A stretch of 8,203 nucleotides of DNA from Anaerolineaceae bacterium (GTDB taxonomy: Bacteria; Chloroflexota; Anaerolineae; JAAYZQ01), in NCBI GenBank assembly GCA_012514775.1, contig JAAYZQ010000135.1, positions 1-8,203 of the forward strand, written 5' to 3'. The notes under the pieces are model-generated. The model saw nothing but the letters and a program-made list of their open reading frames with translations, had not been told where the DNA came from and did no database searches. This document shows positions 1 through 5,752 of this stretch, piece by piece. The translations under genes and the position numbers were made by a program. Positions within the stretch are counted from its first letter, which is position 1. Each line of letters opens with the position of its first letter.

Positions 1-168
1 GGGGCCGGCCTCGACAAGTCGAGGAGTCCGGGTGTATCCTGGAGTCCCGGTCTTGACCGGGGCCGGCCTCGACAAGTCGCCTGTCCCACCTGCCCTGGCG
101 GGCGTTGCCAGGGTGGCCGGACAGGCCAGGGAGGAGTCCGGGGGGGCCCTGGAGTCCCGGTCTTGACC
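1..168. repeat. 58-bp tandem repeat, two copies, second copy interrupted
   Basis: The first 58 bases recur from position 59: 1-21 equals 59-79, and 22-58 matches 132-168 with four mismatches clustered at 33-37. The second copy is split by 52 extra bases (80-131), so the spacing changes from 58 to 110. Each unit holds two short perfect palindromes with a 2-nt centre: 9-15 with 18-24 (CCTCGAC/GTCGAGG) and 46-52 with 55-61 (CCCGGTC/GACCGGG). After 173 the similarity stops. The array may continue to the left of the window. I see no credible reading frame or promoter in 1-178. Function is unknown; it resembles an intergenic palindromic repeat. Confidence 0.8.
80..131. repeat. 52-bp hairpin-forming insertion inside the tandem repeat
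   Basis: This segment is absent from the first copy of the 58-bp repeat. It has nested inverted arms: an outer stem CCTGTCC (80-86) with GGACAGG (119-125), and an inner stem CCCTGGC (93-99) with GCCAGGG (107-113) around a 7-nt loop. The GCCAGGG word recurs at 125-131. A compact palindrome sitting cleanly inside one copy of a repeat looks like a small REP- or MITE-like insertion, but loss of the segment from copy one would explain the data equally well. Confidence 0.55.
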
Positions 169-183
169 GGGGCAAGCCGTGAA

Positions 184-190
184 GGGAGGT
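184..190 (+). promoter_or_regulatory. Shine-Dalgarno sequence that decides the allH-like start
   Basis: GGGAGGT lies 9 nt before a GTG at 200. The longer in-frame alternative, a GTG at 179, has only a GC-rich repeat and no purine-rich Shine-Dalgarno before it. This favours 200 as the start codon. Confidence 0.55.
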
Positions 191-199
191 CCAACCTCA

Positions 200-1078
200 G
201 TGCAAGGGGAAGAGGGAGCGGCGCGCCTGCTGCCCGCCCGCTCCATTGCCCGCCCGGTGCGGACCCTCCTGGCCGCCCGGCCCTTTGAAGCCCGGGTCCT
301 GGCCATCTTTGAGCGCGCCTGCCTGCTGTCCACGCCGGACGGCGAGGTGCTATCGCTGGTGCTGCCCGCGGCCGGCGACGGGCCGCTCAACGTCGTCGTG
401 GAAGGCGAGCCGGGCGCCTTTGGCGGGCTGGCGCAGGCCATGCGCGCCCACCTGCACGACGGGCAATTGAGCCTGGGCGACGTCCATGTGCCGCTGGCCG
501 GCGCCGCCACGTGGGAGCCGCGCCCGGCCTGGGAGCGGCTGCGCGCCGCTGGCGCCACCGCGCCGATCCGACTGGAGCAGCTCCGGGCGGTGGCCCTGGC
601 GCCCGCTCCCCGCGAGGGACTGCTGGTGCTCCTGGCGCCCGAAGGAGGGCCCGGCAGCAATGCCCGCCCCCCGGCCGTGGTCGAAAGGGCGCGCGCCGCC
701 GCTGCGGATCTGGCCGCCGGTCGCGCGGGCGACGTGACCCGCCTGGAGGCGGCGGCCCGGCGGCTGGCCGGCCTGGGCGGCGGGCTGACCCCGGCCGGCG
801 ACGACTTTCTCGTCGGCGCCATGCTCCGCGCCTGGCTCGACGGCCCGGCGCCCGAGGCGTTCTGCCGGGCCGTCGCCGCCGTCGCCGCGCCGCGCACCAC
901 CCTGCTGTCCGCTGCCCTGCTGCGCGCCGCCGCCCGCGGCGAGTGCTCCGCCCCCTGGCATCGGCTCCTGGCTGCCCTGGAAAGCGGCGCATCCCCGGCC
1001 CCCGCCGTGGAAGCCATCCTGGCCCACGGCCACACCTCGGGCGCCGACGCTCTGGCCGGCTTTCTCGGCATTGGTTAG
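200..1078 (+). CDS. DUF2877/AllH-family protein (oxamate carbamoyltransferase subunit-like)
   Basis: This is a 292-residue protein of the DUF2877 family. E. coli AllH (formerly YlbF) belongs to this family and acts with AllF and AllG as oxamate carbamoyltransferase, which splits oxalurate into oxamate and carbamoyl phosphate in anaerobic allantoin degradation. The family signature is plain: GLGGGLTPAGDDFLVGA at residues 191-207, a TTLLSAALLRAAARGE segment near 233-248, and HGHTSGADALAGFL near 276-289. The N-terminal half is Ala/Pro-rich and poorly conserved. There is no signal peptide or membrane segment, so it is probably cytoplasmic. I chose the GTG at 200 because a good Shine-Dalgarno precedes it; a GTG at 179 would add seven residues. 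No AllF/FdrA or AllG partner is visible here, though one could lie to the left. Family membership is firm; the enzymatic role is inferred from relatives, and many DUF2877 proteins are uncharacterised. Confidence 0.85.
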   Translation: MQGEEGAARLLPARSIARPVRTLLAARPFEARVLAIFERACLLSTPDGEVLSLVLPAAGDGPLNVVVEGEPGAFGGLAQAMRAHLHDGQLSLGDVHVPLAGAATWEPRPAWERLRAAGATAPIRLEQLRAVALAPAPREGLLVLLAPEGGPGSNARPPAVVERARAAAADLAAGRAGDVTRLEAAARRLAGLGGGLTPAGDDFLVGAMLRAWLDGPAPEAFCRAVAAVAAPRTTLLSAALLRAAARGECSAPWHRLLAALESGASPAPAVEAILAHGHTSGADALAGFLGIG

Positions 1079-1087
1079 GGCCACGTG

Positions 1088-1103
1088 GCGCCCTCCCGGG
1101 CGC
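1088..1103 (+). terminator. GC hairpin just after the allH-like gene
   Basis: GCGCCC (1088-1093) and GGGCGC (1098-1103) form a perfect 6-bp stem with a TCCC loop, 9 nt past the stop codon. Only two T residues follow, so it is a weak candidate for an intrinsic terminator and may only stabilise the transcript end. An 8-bp palindrome CCACGTGG lies at 1081-1088. Confidence 0.4.
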
Positions 1104-1104
1104 T

Positions 1105-1141
1105 TGAACCCTTGAACCCCTGAACCACTGAACCCCTGAAC
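1105..1141. repeat. 8-bp tandem repeat (TGAACCCC), about 4.6 copies
   Basis: Units run TGAACCCT, TGAACCCC, TGAACCAC, TGAACCCC and a partial TGAAC, in exact 8-nt register. It lies between the two convergent genes and does not code. Such simple arrays probably arise by slippage; I see no functional signal in it. Confidence 0.85.
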
Positions 1142-1150
1142 AAGATGAGC

Positions 1151-1279
1151 CACTGATAGTCCAGCACGAGCCATCCGTGCCCACATCCCCTTCATCCCTT
1201 CAGTGATTCCAAATCAAGAGAGGGCACTGATGGTCAAGCACGACCCATCAGTGCCCTCATCCTATTCATCCCCTCAGTG
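1151..1279. repeat. Duplicated ~55-bp intergenic element, two copies 74 bp apart
   Basis: Positions 1151-1205 match 1225-1279 without gaps at 47 of 55 positions by hand count. Both copies begin with CACTGAT and end in a C/T-rich run followed by CAGTG. The second copy overlaps the last bases of the convergent molybdenum-hydroxylase gene (stop codon at 1274-1276). In the second copy the internal inverted repeat is perfect; in the first, two of nine core stem pairs are lost. Confidence 0.8.
1220..1258 (-). terminator. Perfect 14-bp inverted repeat, likely terminator of the leftward operon
   Basis: GAGGGCACTGATGG (1220-1233) pairs perfectly with CCATCAGTGCCCTC (1245-1258) around an 11-nt loop. 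It starts 15 nt past the stop codon of the leftward molybdenum-hydroxylase gene. On the minus strand the stem is followed by TCTTGATTTGG, a broken T tract. A symmetric hairpin in a convergent spacer could stop transcription from either side. The weak T tract keeps confidence moderate. Confidence 0.5.
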
Positions 1280-3607
1280 GCTCGCCTGGATCGCCGTGTA
1301 GATCGTTTCCGCCGACAGGGGCAGCGCGTCGAACCGGACGCCCAGGGCGTCGTACAGGGCGTTGGCCATGGCCGGCGCGGTGGGCACCATGACGTGCTCG
1401 CCGACCCCGCGGGCGCCCCACGGCCCGTCCTCCACGGGTGTCTCCACGAACTCGCCATAGATCTCGCCCGGGATGTCGTCCGCCGTGGCGATGCGATAGT
1501 CCACCAGGTTGGGGTTCAGCGGCCGGCCGTGGGCATCGAACTTCAGGGCCTCGTAGACCGAGCTCATGCCGTGCACCGCCCCACCCTCGATCTGGGTCAT
1601 GATCAGGTCGGGGTTGATGGCCTTGCCCACGTCATAGACGCTGGCAATCTTGAGCACCTCCACCTCGCCCGTCTCGGTGTCCACCTCCAGGTCGATGGCC
1701 TGGGCGCCCACGGTATAGTGCACCACGGCGCGCGTCCCCTGGCCCGTCTCAAAGTCCAGGTTGGTCACGTACGTCGGCATAAATCGGCCCTGGCCGACGA
1801 TGGGCCCGCCCTTCCACCCCTCAAAGCCGGGGTTGGGCAGCCCGTAGATGACCATGTCCTTGAGGGGCATCTCTTCCTCGGTGCGATATGACACGACGAC
1901 CCCATCCTTGATGTCCAGGTCCGACGGGCTCTCTCCCCAATGGCCCGCCACCACCTCCAGGATCTGGCGGCGGGCGTCTTCGGCGGCGGCCTTGACGGCG
2001 TTGCCCGTCGACCAGGTGATGCGGCTGGCAACCGTCTGCCACTCGTAGGGGCTGTAGCGGGTATCGACCGGCACCGAGATGCGCACCCACTCGTAGGGCA
2101 CGCCCAGCGCCTGGGCGGCGATCTGGGCCATGGCCGTGAAGGCCCCCTGCCCCAGGTCCTGGGCGCCGATGGAGACGTTGACCGTGGCGTCTTCGTTAAA
2201 GCGCACGACGGCCGAGCTGCCGGGGTTCGGCGGCATGGCCGGCGCCTTCCACATGATGGCCAGCCCCTTGCCCCGCCGCTTGTGGGGCGCCGAGGCGGGC
2301 TCCCTGGTGCCCCAGTTCACCGCCGCCGTGGCCTTGTCGATGCAGGCCACCAGGTCGATGGGCGTCATCTCCATGCCCGTCAGGATCTTGGCGCCGGTCT
2401 TGACGCAGTTGCGGCGCCGGAACTCGGCCGCGTCCATGCCGATCTCGGCCGCCAGTTGGTCCATGATCTGCTCGATGCCCCAGTGGATCTCGGGCATGCC
2501 AAAGCCGCGCATCGCGCTGCCGATGGGCTGGTTGGTATAGACGCAATACGAGTCGCCCTTGACGTTGGGGATGAGGTACGGCCCGGTGCAGGAATAGCCC
2601 GCCGCCCGGGCGATGTTGACCCCGTAGTCGTTGTAGGCCCCGCCCCCAAAGTAGTAGCGCGTCTCCATGGCCAGCAGGTTGCCCTCGGCGTCGCAGCCGA
2701 TCTTGGTGTGGGCCACCAGGCTCTGGCGCACGTTGGTGCCCACGAACTCTTCCTCGCGGGTCATGCGCAGCTTGACGGGATGGCCCTGCACCGCCCGGGC
2801 CATGACCACGGCACAGACCTCCATGGAGATGCCCGCCTTGCCGCCGAACCCGCCACCCACGTAGGGCGACACCACCCGCAGCTTGCCGTGGGGGATGCCC
2901 AGGCTCTGGGCCATCAGGTCCCGCTGAGCAAAGGGCGACTGCGAGCAGGTCCACAGCGTCACCTCGCCCGACTGTTCCCACAGGCCCACGGCCACGTGGG
3001 GCTCGATGGGCACGTGCTGGATCTGGGGCAGGCGGAAGGTCCCCTCCACCACCGCGGCGCACTGCGGCCACGCCGCCTCCACGTCGCCCTTGCGCAGCTT
3101 GAAGTGCTCGGAGATGTTGGTGCCCGGCTGGGGAAAGATGAAATTGGCCACCTTGTAGCTACCCAGGTCGGGATGGAGGAGGGGGGCGTCCGGCTTGGCT
3201 CCCTCTACCGGGTCAAAGACGGCCGGCAGCTCCTCGTACTCGACCTCCACCAGGGCGGCGGCCTCCACGGCGATCTCCTCGCTGCTGGCGACCACCCCCG
3301 CCACCGGCTCGCCCACGTAGCGCACCCGGTCCCGGGCCAGGATGGGCCGGTCGACCAGGTAGAGGCCGATGTTCTGCGGCACGTCGGCGCCGGTGACCAC
3401 CGCCTTGACGCCCGGCAGGGCCAGTGCCTTGCTGGCGTCGATGCCCTTGATCAGGGCGTGGGCGTGGGGGCTGCGCACCAGCCGCCCGTGGTAGAGCCCG
3501 GGCCCGAACTGCATGTCGTCGGCATAGATCGCCGCGCCCGTCACCTTCTCAAAGACGTCGATGCGCGGGACGCTCTTGCCCACCGGTTCAGACGTCAGCC
3601 TGTCCAT
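1274..3607 (-). CDS. Xanthine dehydrogenase/aldehyde oxidase-family molybdopterin-binding large subunit
   Basis: This 777-residue catalytic subunit of a three-subunit molybdenum hydroxylase is full length for the family. The N-terminal part (about 15-130) is the 'a/b hammerhead' domain; the rest binds the molybdopterin-cytosine-dinucleotide type cofactor. Visible landmarks are a Gln near 223 in CSQSPFAQ (position of bovine XDH Gln767), GGGFGGK at 251-257, AMRGFG at 365-370 (Arg367/Phe369 at the Arg912/Phe914 positions), GAQDLGQG at 481-488, and GVGE at 734-737 with Glu737 as the expected catalytic base (bovine Glu1261). The Glu that follows GGGFGGK in xanthine dehydrogenases (Glu802) is Ala258 here. 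The CoxL loop AYRCSFR of CO dehydrogenase is absent. The ATG is preceded by AAGGAGGGG at 6 nt and lies 1 nt after the [2Fe-2S] subunit stop codon, implying coupled translation. Substrate is not determined; an aldehyde or N-heterocycle is most likely. Confidence 0.93.
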   Translation of the reverse strand: MDRLTSEPVGKSVPRIDVFEKVTGAAIYADDMQFGPGLYHGRLVRSPHAHALIKGIDASKALALPGVKAVVTGADVPQNIGLYLVDRPILARDRVRYVGEPVAGVVASSEEIAVEAAALVEVEYEELPAVFDPVEGAKPDAPLLHPDLGSYKVANFIFPQPGTNISEHFKLRKGDVEAAWPQCAAVVEGTFRLPQIQHVPIEPHVAVGLWEQSGEVTLWTCSQSPFAQRDLMAQSLGIPHGKLRVVSPYVGGGFGGKAGISMEVCAVVMARAVQGHPVKLRMTREEEFVGTNVRQSLVAHTKIGCDAEGNLLAMETRYYFGGGAYNDYGVNIARAAGYSCTGPYLIPNVKGDSYCVYTNQPIGSAMRGFGMPEIHWGIEQIMDQLAAEIGMDAAEFRRRNCVKTGAKILTGMEMTPIDLVACIDKATAAVNWGTREPASAPHKRRGKGLAIMWKAPAMPPNPGSSAVVRFNEDATVNVSIGAQDLGQGAFTAMAQIAAQALGVPYEWVRISVPVDTRYSPYEWQTVASRITWSTGNAVKAAAEDARRQILEVVAGHWGESPSDLDIKDGVVVSYRTEEEMPLKDMVIYGLPNPGFEGWKGGPIVGQGRFMPTYVTNLDFETGQGTRAVVHYTVGAQAIDLEVDTETGEVEVLKIASVYDVGKAINPDLIMTQIEGGAVHGMSSVYEALKFDAHGRPLNPNLVDYRIATADDIPGEIYGEFVETPVEDGPWGARGVGEHVMVPTAPAMANALYDALGVRFDALPLSAETIYTAIQASH

Positions 3608-3608
3608 G

Positions 3609-4085
3609 CTATTCCCCTCCTTGCCTGCCCGCGGCGTCCTGGATGGCATCGATGATGCGCACGTAGCCCGTGCAGCGGCACAGGTTGCCGACGATGGCCT
3701 CCTTGATAGCCTCTTCCGTCGGGTGCGGGTCGCGCTCCAGGAGGGCGTGGGCCGAGATGAGCATGCCGGGCGTGCAGAATCCACACTGCACGGCATTGTG
3801 CTCCACGAAGGCCTGCTGCAGCGGGCTCGGCTCGCCGTCGACCGACAGCCCCTCCACCGTCCGCACCTCGTGCCCGTCGGCCTCCACGGCCAGCATCATG
3901 CACGAGTTGACCGGCTCGCCGTCCAACAGGACGGTACACGCCCCGCACTCGCCCGCCTCGCAGCCGTTCTTGGTGCCCGTGAAGGCCAGCCGCTCGCGCA
4001 GCATCTGCAACAGCGTCATGTTCGACGGGACGTCCACCCGCTCCACGGCGCCATTGATGGTAACCTCTATGGTGTGCCTGCCCAT
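3609..4085 (-). CDS. [2Fe-2S] small subunit of molybdenum hydroxylase
   Basis: This 158-residue electron-transfer subunit (XdhC/CoxS type) passes electrons from the molybdenum centre to FAD. The N-terminal plant-type ferredoxin domain has the cluster ligands CEAGECGAC at 42-50 (Cys42, 47, 50) and Cys62. The C-terminal four-helix domain has CGFC (Cys101, 104) and CRC (Cys136, 138), the ligands of the Mo-proximal cluster. All eight cysteines are present and the length is standard (about 150-170). The ATG at 4085 has GGAGG at 6 nt. The reading frame stays open upstream into the FAD gene, but that extension is low-complexity out-of-frame sequence. It starts 20 nt after the FAD subunit and ends TAG-C-ATG against the large subunit. 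No twin-arginine signal is seen, so the enzyme is probably cytoplasmic. Confidence 0.96.
   Translation of the reverse strand: MGRHTIEVTINGAVERVDVPSNMTLLQMLRERLAFTGTKNGCEAGECGACTVLLDGEPVNSCMMLAVEADGHEVRTVEGLSVDGEPSPLQQAFVEHNAVQCGFCTPGMLISAHALLERDPHPTEEAIKEAIVGNLCRCTGYVRIIDAIQDAAGRQGGE
3614..3622 (-). promoter_or_regulatory. Ribosome binding site of the Mo large subunit, inside the small-subunit gene
   Basis: AAGGAGGGG on the minus strand sits within the last codons of the [2Fe-2S] gene, 6 nt before the ATG at 3607. It fixes the start of the large subunit and rules out the 63-residue upstream extension of that frame, which only shadows the small-subunit gene. Confidence 0.8.
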
Positions 4086-4105
4086 GTTTTCCTCCAATCC
4101 CCGTC

Positions 4106-4993
4106 TCATTCCTGCAAGGCCTGCCACGCTGCGCGCAGCTCGCGCAGGGCCAGGTTGCGGACCATGTCCCGTTGATAGGCCGCCGTGGCGCGCACGTCGG
4201 TGATGGGGCTGGAGGCGGCGCACGCCAGCTCGGCGGCCCGCACCAGGCTCTCCTCGCCCGCGGGTTGAGAGGCCAGGTGCGCCTCCGCCTCTCGCGCGCG
4301 GATGGGGGTCGGGGCCACGGAGCCCAGCCCCAGGCGAAACTCGTAGCCCGAGGGCGTGCCGTCGGCATAGGCCAGCAGGGCCACCGCCACCAGCGACAGG
4401 TCGCCGCTGCGGCAGCGCCCCAGCTTGCGATAGCGGGCCACGGCGCCCGGGTGCGGCGGCGGAAAGTGGATGGCGGTCAGGAACTCGCCGGCCTGGAGAA
4501 CCGTCCGGCCCGGCCCGAGAAAGAACTCGCCGGCCGGCACCCGGCGCTCTCCCCCGGGGCCGTGCAGGTTGAGGCTGGCCTCCAGGACCAGGGCGGCCGG
4601 GCTCGTGTCGGCGCAGGGCGAAGCGTTGCACACGTTCCCGCCGATGGTGGCCCGGTTCCGGATCTGGTACGAGGCCACGGAGCCGGCCGCCAGGGCCAGC
4701 AGCGGGTAGTGGGCCCGCACGTCGGGGTGGCGCACCAGCTCGTTCATCGTCACCGCCGCACCGACGGTCAGGCCGTCTTCCGGGGCATAGCGCACCTCGC
4801 GCAGGCCGGGCACCCCCTTGACGTCCACCACCAGTCGGGGACGGAGCCGCCCCTCGCGCAGTCCGGGGAACAGGTCGGTGCCGCCCATGAGCAGTCGCGC
4901 CTCGGCGCCGTGCTCCTGTAGAAGCTCGACCACCTGGCTGGCCGTGGCAGCCCGAAGATAGTCGAAACTGGGCAAACCGGGTCTGGCAAACAT
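4106..4993 (-). CDS. FAD-binding medium subunit of molybdenum hydroxylase (CoxM/XdhB type)
   Basis: This 295-residue flavoprotein subunit accepts electrons from the [2Fe-2S] subunit and hands them to NAD+, quinone or another acceptor. The PCMH-type FAD-binding domain fills the N-terminal half: MGGTD at 36-40 and RNRATIGGNVCNASPCADTSP at 112-132 are its two FAD-contact motifs. The C-terminal CO dehydrogenase flavoprotein domain ends in DVRATAAYQRDMVRNLALR near 266-284, typical of the family. Cys122 and Cys127 lie in the second motif, but the roughly 40-residue [4Fe-4S] insertion of 4-hydroxybenzoyl-CoA reductase is missing, so that enzyme is unlikely. The ATG at 4993 follows AAGGAGG by 6 nt. 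It is the first of the three subunits and lies 92 nt after the hydrolase gene; I found no clear promoter in that gap, only a 5-bp hairpin (5024-5037). Confidence 0.95.
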   Translation of the reverse strand: MFARPGLPSFDYLRAATASQVVELLQEHGAEARLLMGGTDLFPGLREGRLRPRLVVDVKGVPGLREVRYAPEDGLTVGAAVTMNELVRHPDVRAHYPLLALAAGSVASYQIRNRATIGGNVCNASPCADTSPAALVLEASLNLHGPGGERRVPAGEFFLGPGRTVLQAGEFLTAIHFPPPHPGAVARYRKLGRCRSGDLSLVAVALLAYADGTPSGYEFRLGLGSVAPTPIRAREAEAHLASQPAGEESLVRAAELACAASSPITDVRATAAYQRDMVRNLALRELRAAWQALQE

Positions 4994-5085
4994 ATCATGC
5001 CTCCTTGCTCCACTGGGCAGGCCGGGCAGCCGTGCCCCGCCTGCTTTTGCTACCAATCCGGGAATTCGTTGCCGGCGGGCGGCTC

Positions 5086-5733
5086 CTAACCTTCCACGAC
5101 GGCGCTGCGCACCTGCTCCCAGATGGTGGGCAGATGCTCGTTCATGTCGTGGCCCGCCGACTTGAGCTCCAGCAGGCGAACGCGGTCGGGGAACTGCTCT
5201 GCGTAGGCCCTGCTACCGGCGACGGGAACGATGTTGTCGTCGCGGCTGTGGATGATGACCGTCGGCGCTGCCGGCGGCACCCACTCGCTGTAGCGCTGGC
5301 CGTCTGCCTGAAAGTCGAACCGCAGCGGGGGCATCCCGGGCAGGGCGTAATGGGACACGCGGATGCTACCCTTCTCCTCCCAGCGGGCCAGCTCTTCCGC
5401 GTTCACGATGGGCCTCCAGCGCAGGAGGGGGGCGAACAGCACGATCTTTTCCACGTTGCCGTAGCGGTGGGCATAGTTCATCGTGACCAACCCTCCCAGC
5501 GAGCTGCCGAGGAGGGCCAGGGGTTCGAGGTCGTGGTCGAGGACGTATTGGCGCAGCCGGTTGATCATGCCCGTGGGCGTCATCCACTCGAAATCCGCCG
5601 GCGTCGGGTTGAGGTTGATGGCGCGCAGCGTTTCCCCGGACTCGGTTTCCAGCCTCTCGCGCAGGTACTTGGCCTTGGTTGCCTGGTCCGAAGACACAAA
5701 GCCGTGCACGAACAGGATCGAACGTTTCGCCAT
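5086..5733 (-). CDS. YqiA-like alpha/beta hydrolase (putative esterase)
   Basis: This 215-residue alpha/beta-hydrolase fold protein resembles the small YqiA/UPF0227 esterases. LFVHGF at 7-12 supplies the oxyanion-hole HG motif, GSSLGG at 76-81 is the nucleophile elbow (Ser78), SRDDNIVP at 163-170 carries the acid (probably Asp166), and AGHD at 193-196 carries His195, so the triad is complete. There is no signal peptide or lipobox, so it is cytoplasmic. The ATG at 5733 has a GGAGGGAGG run just before it; the frame is open for 63 more codons upstream, but those lie inside the CoA-transferase gene and are Arg/Ala/Pro-rich shadow. It starts 19 nt after the CoA-transferase stop codon. The substrate is unknown; in this context it could hydrolyse an ester, lactone or thioester of the pathway. 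A housekeeping esterase is the alternative. Confidence 0.88.
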   Translation of the reverse strand: MAKRSILFVHGFVSSDQATKAKYLRERLETESGETLRAINLNPTPADFEWMTPTGMINRLRQYVLDHDLEPLALLGSSLGGLVTMNYAHRYGNVEKIVLFAPLLRWRPIVNAEELARWEEKGSIRVSHYALPGMPPLRFDFQADGQRYSEWVPPAAPTVIIHSRDDNIVPVAGSRAYAEQFPDRVRLLELKSAGHDMNEHLPTIWEQVRSAVVEG

Positions 5734-5752
5734 GATCCTCCCTCCTCGACGC

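Noticed and set aside
1..173. CRISPR array
   Set aside because: There are only two repeat copies, of 58 bp, which abut with no spacer between them. The second copy is interrupted by a hairpin, and no cas gene is nearby.
350..1195. Minus-strand open frames opposite the allH-like gene
   Set aside because: Their Gly/Arg/Gln-rich products lack motifs, while the plus strand encodes a clear DUF2877 signature.
1940..3655. 571-codon open frame on the plus strand
   Set aside because: Antisense shadow of the molybdenum large subunit; composition is Gly/His/Arg/Ala-biased, with no recognisable domain and no ribosome binding site.
3608..3796. 63-residue N-terminal extension of the Mo large subunit
   Set aside because: It lies wholly within the [2Fe-2S] gene in another frame, is Arg/Ser/Ala-rich, and a strong Shine-Dalgarno precedes the internal ATG at 3607, where family similarity begins.
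4086..4631. Long upstream extension of the [2Fe-2S] subunit frame
   Set aside because: It overlaps the FAD-subunit gene out of frame and has no domain; the ferredoxin fold starts at the ATG at 4085 with a good ribosome binding site.
1274..4993. Aerobic CO dehydrogenase (coxMSL)
   Set aside because: The gene order FAD, [2Fe-2S], Mo matches, but the large subunit has AMRGFG instead of the AYRCSFR active-site loop of form I enzymes.
4106..4993. 4-hydroxybenzoyl-CoA reductase beta subunit
   Set aside because: The neighbouring CoA-transferase made this tempting, but the flavoprotein lacks the extra insertion that carries the additional [4Fe-4S] cluster.
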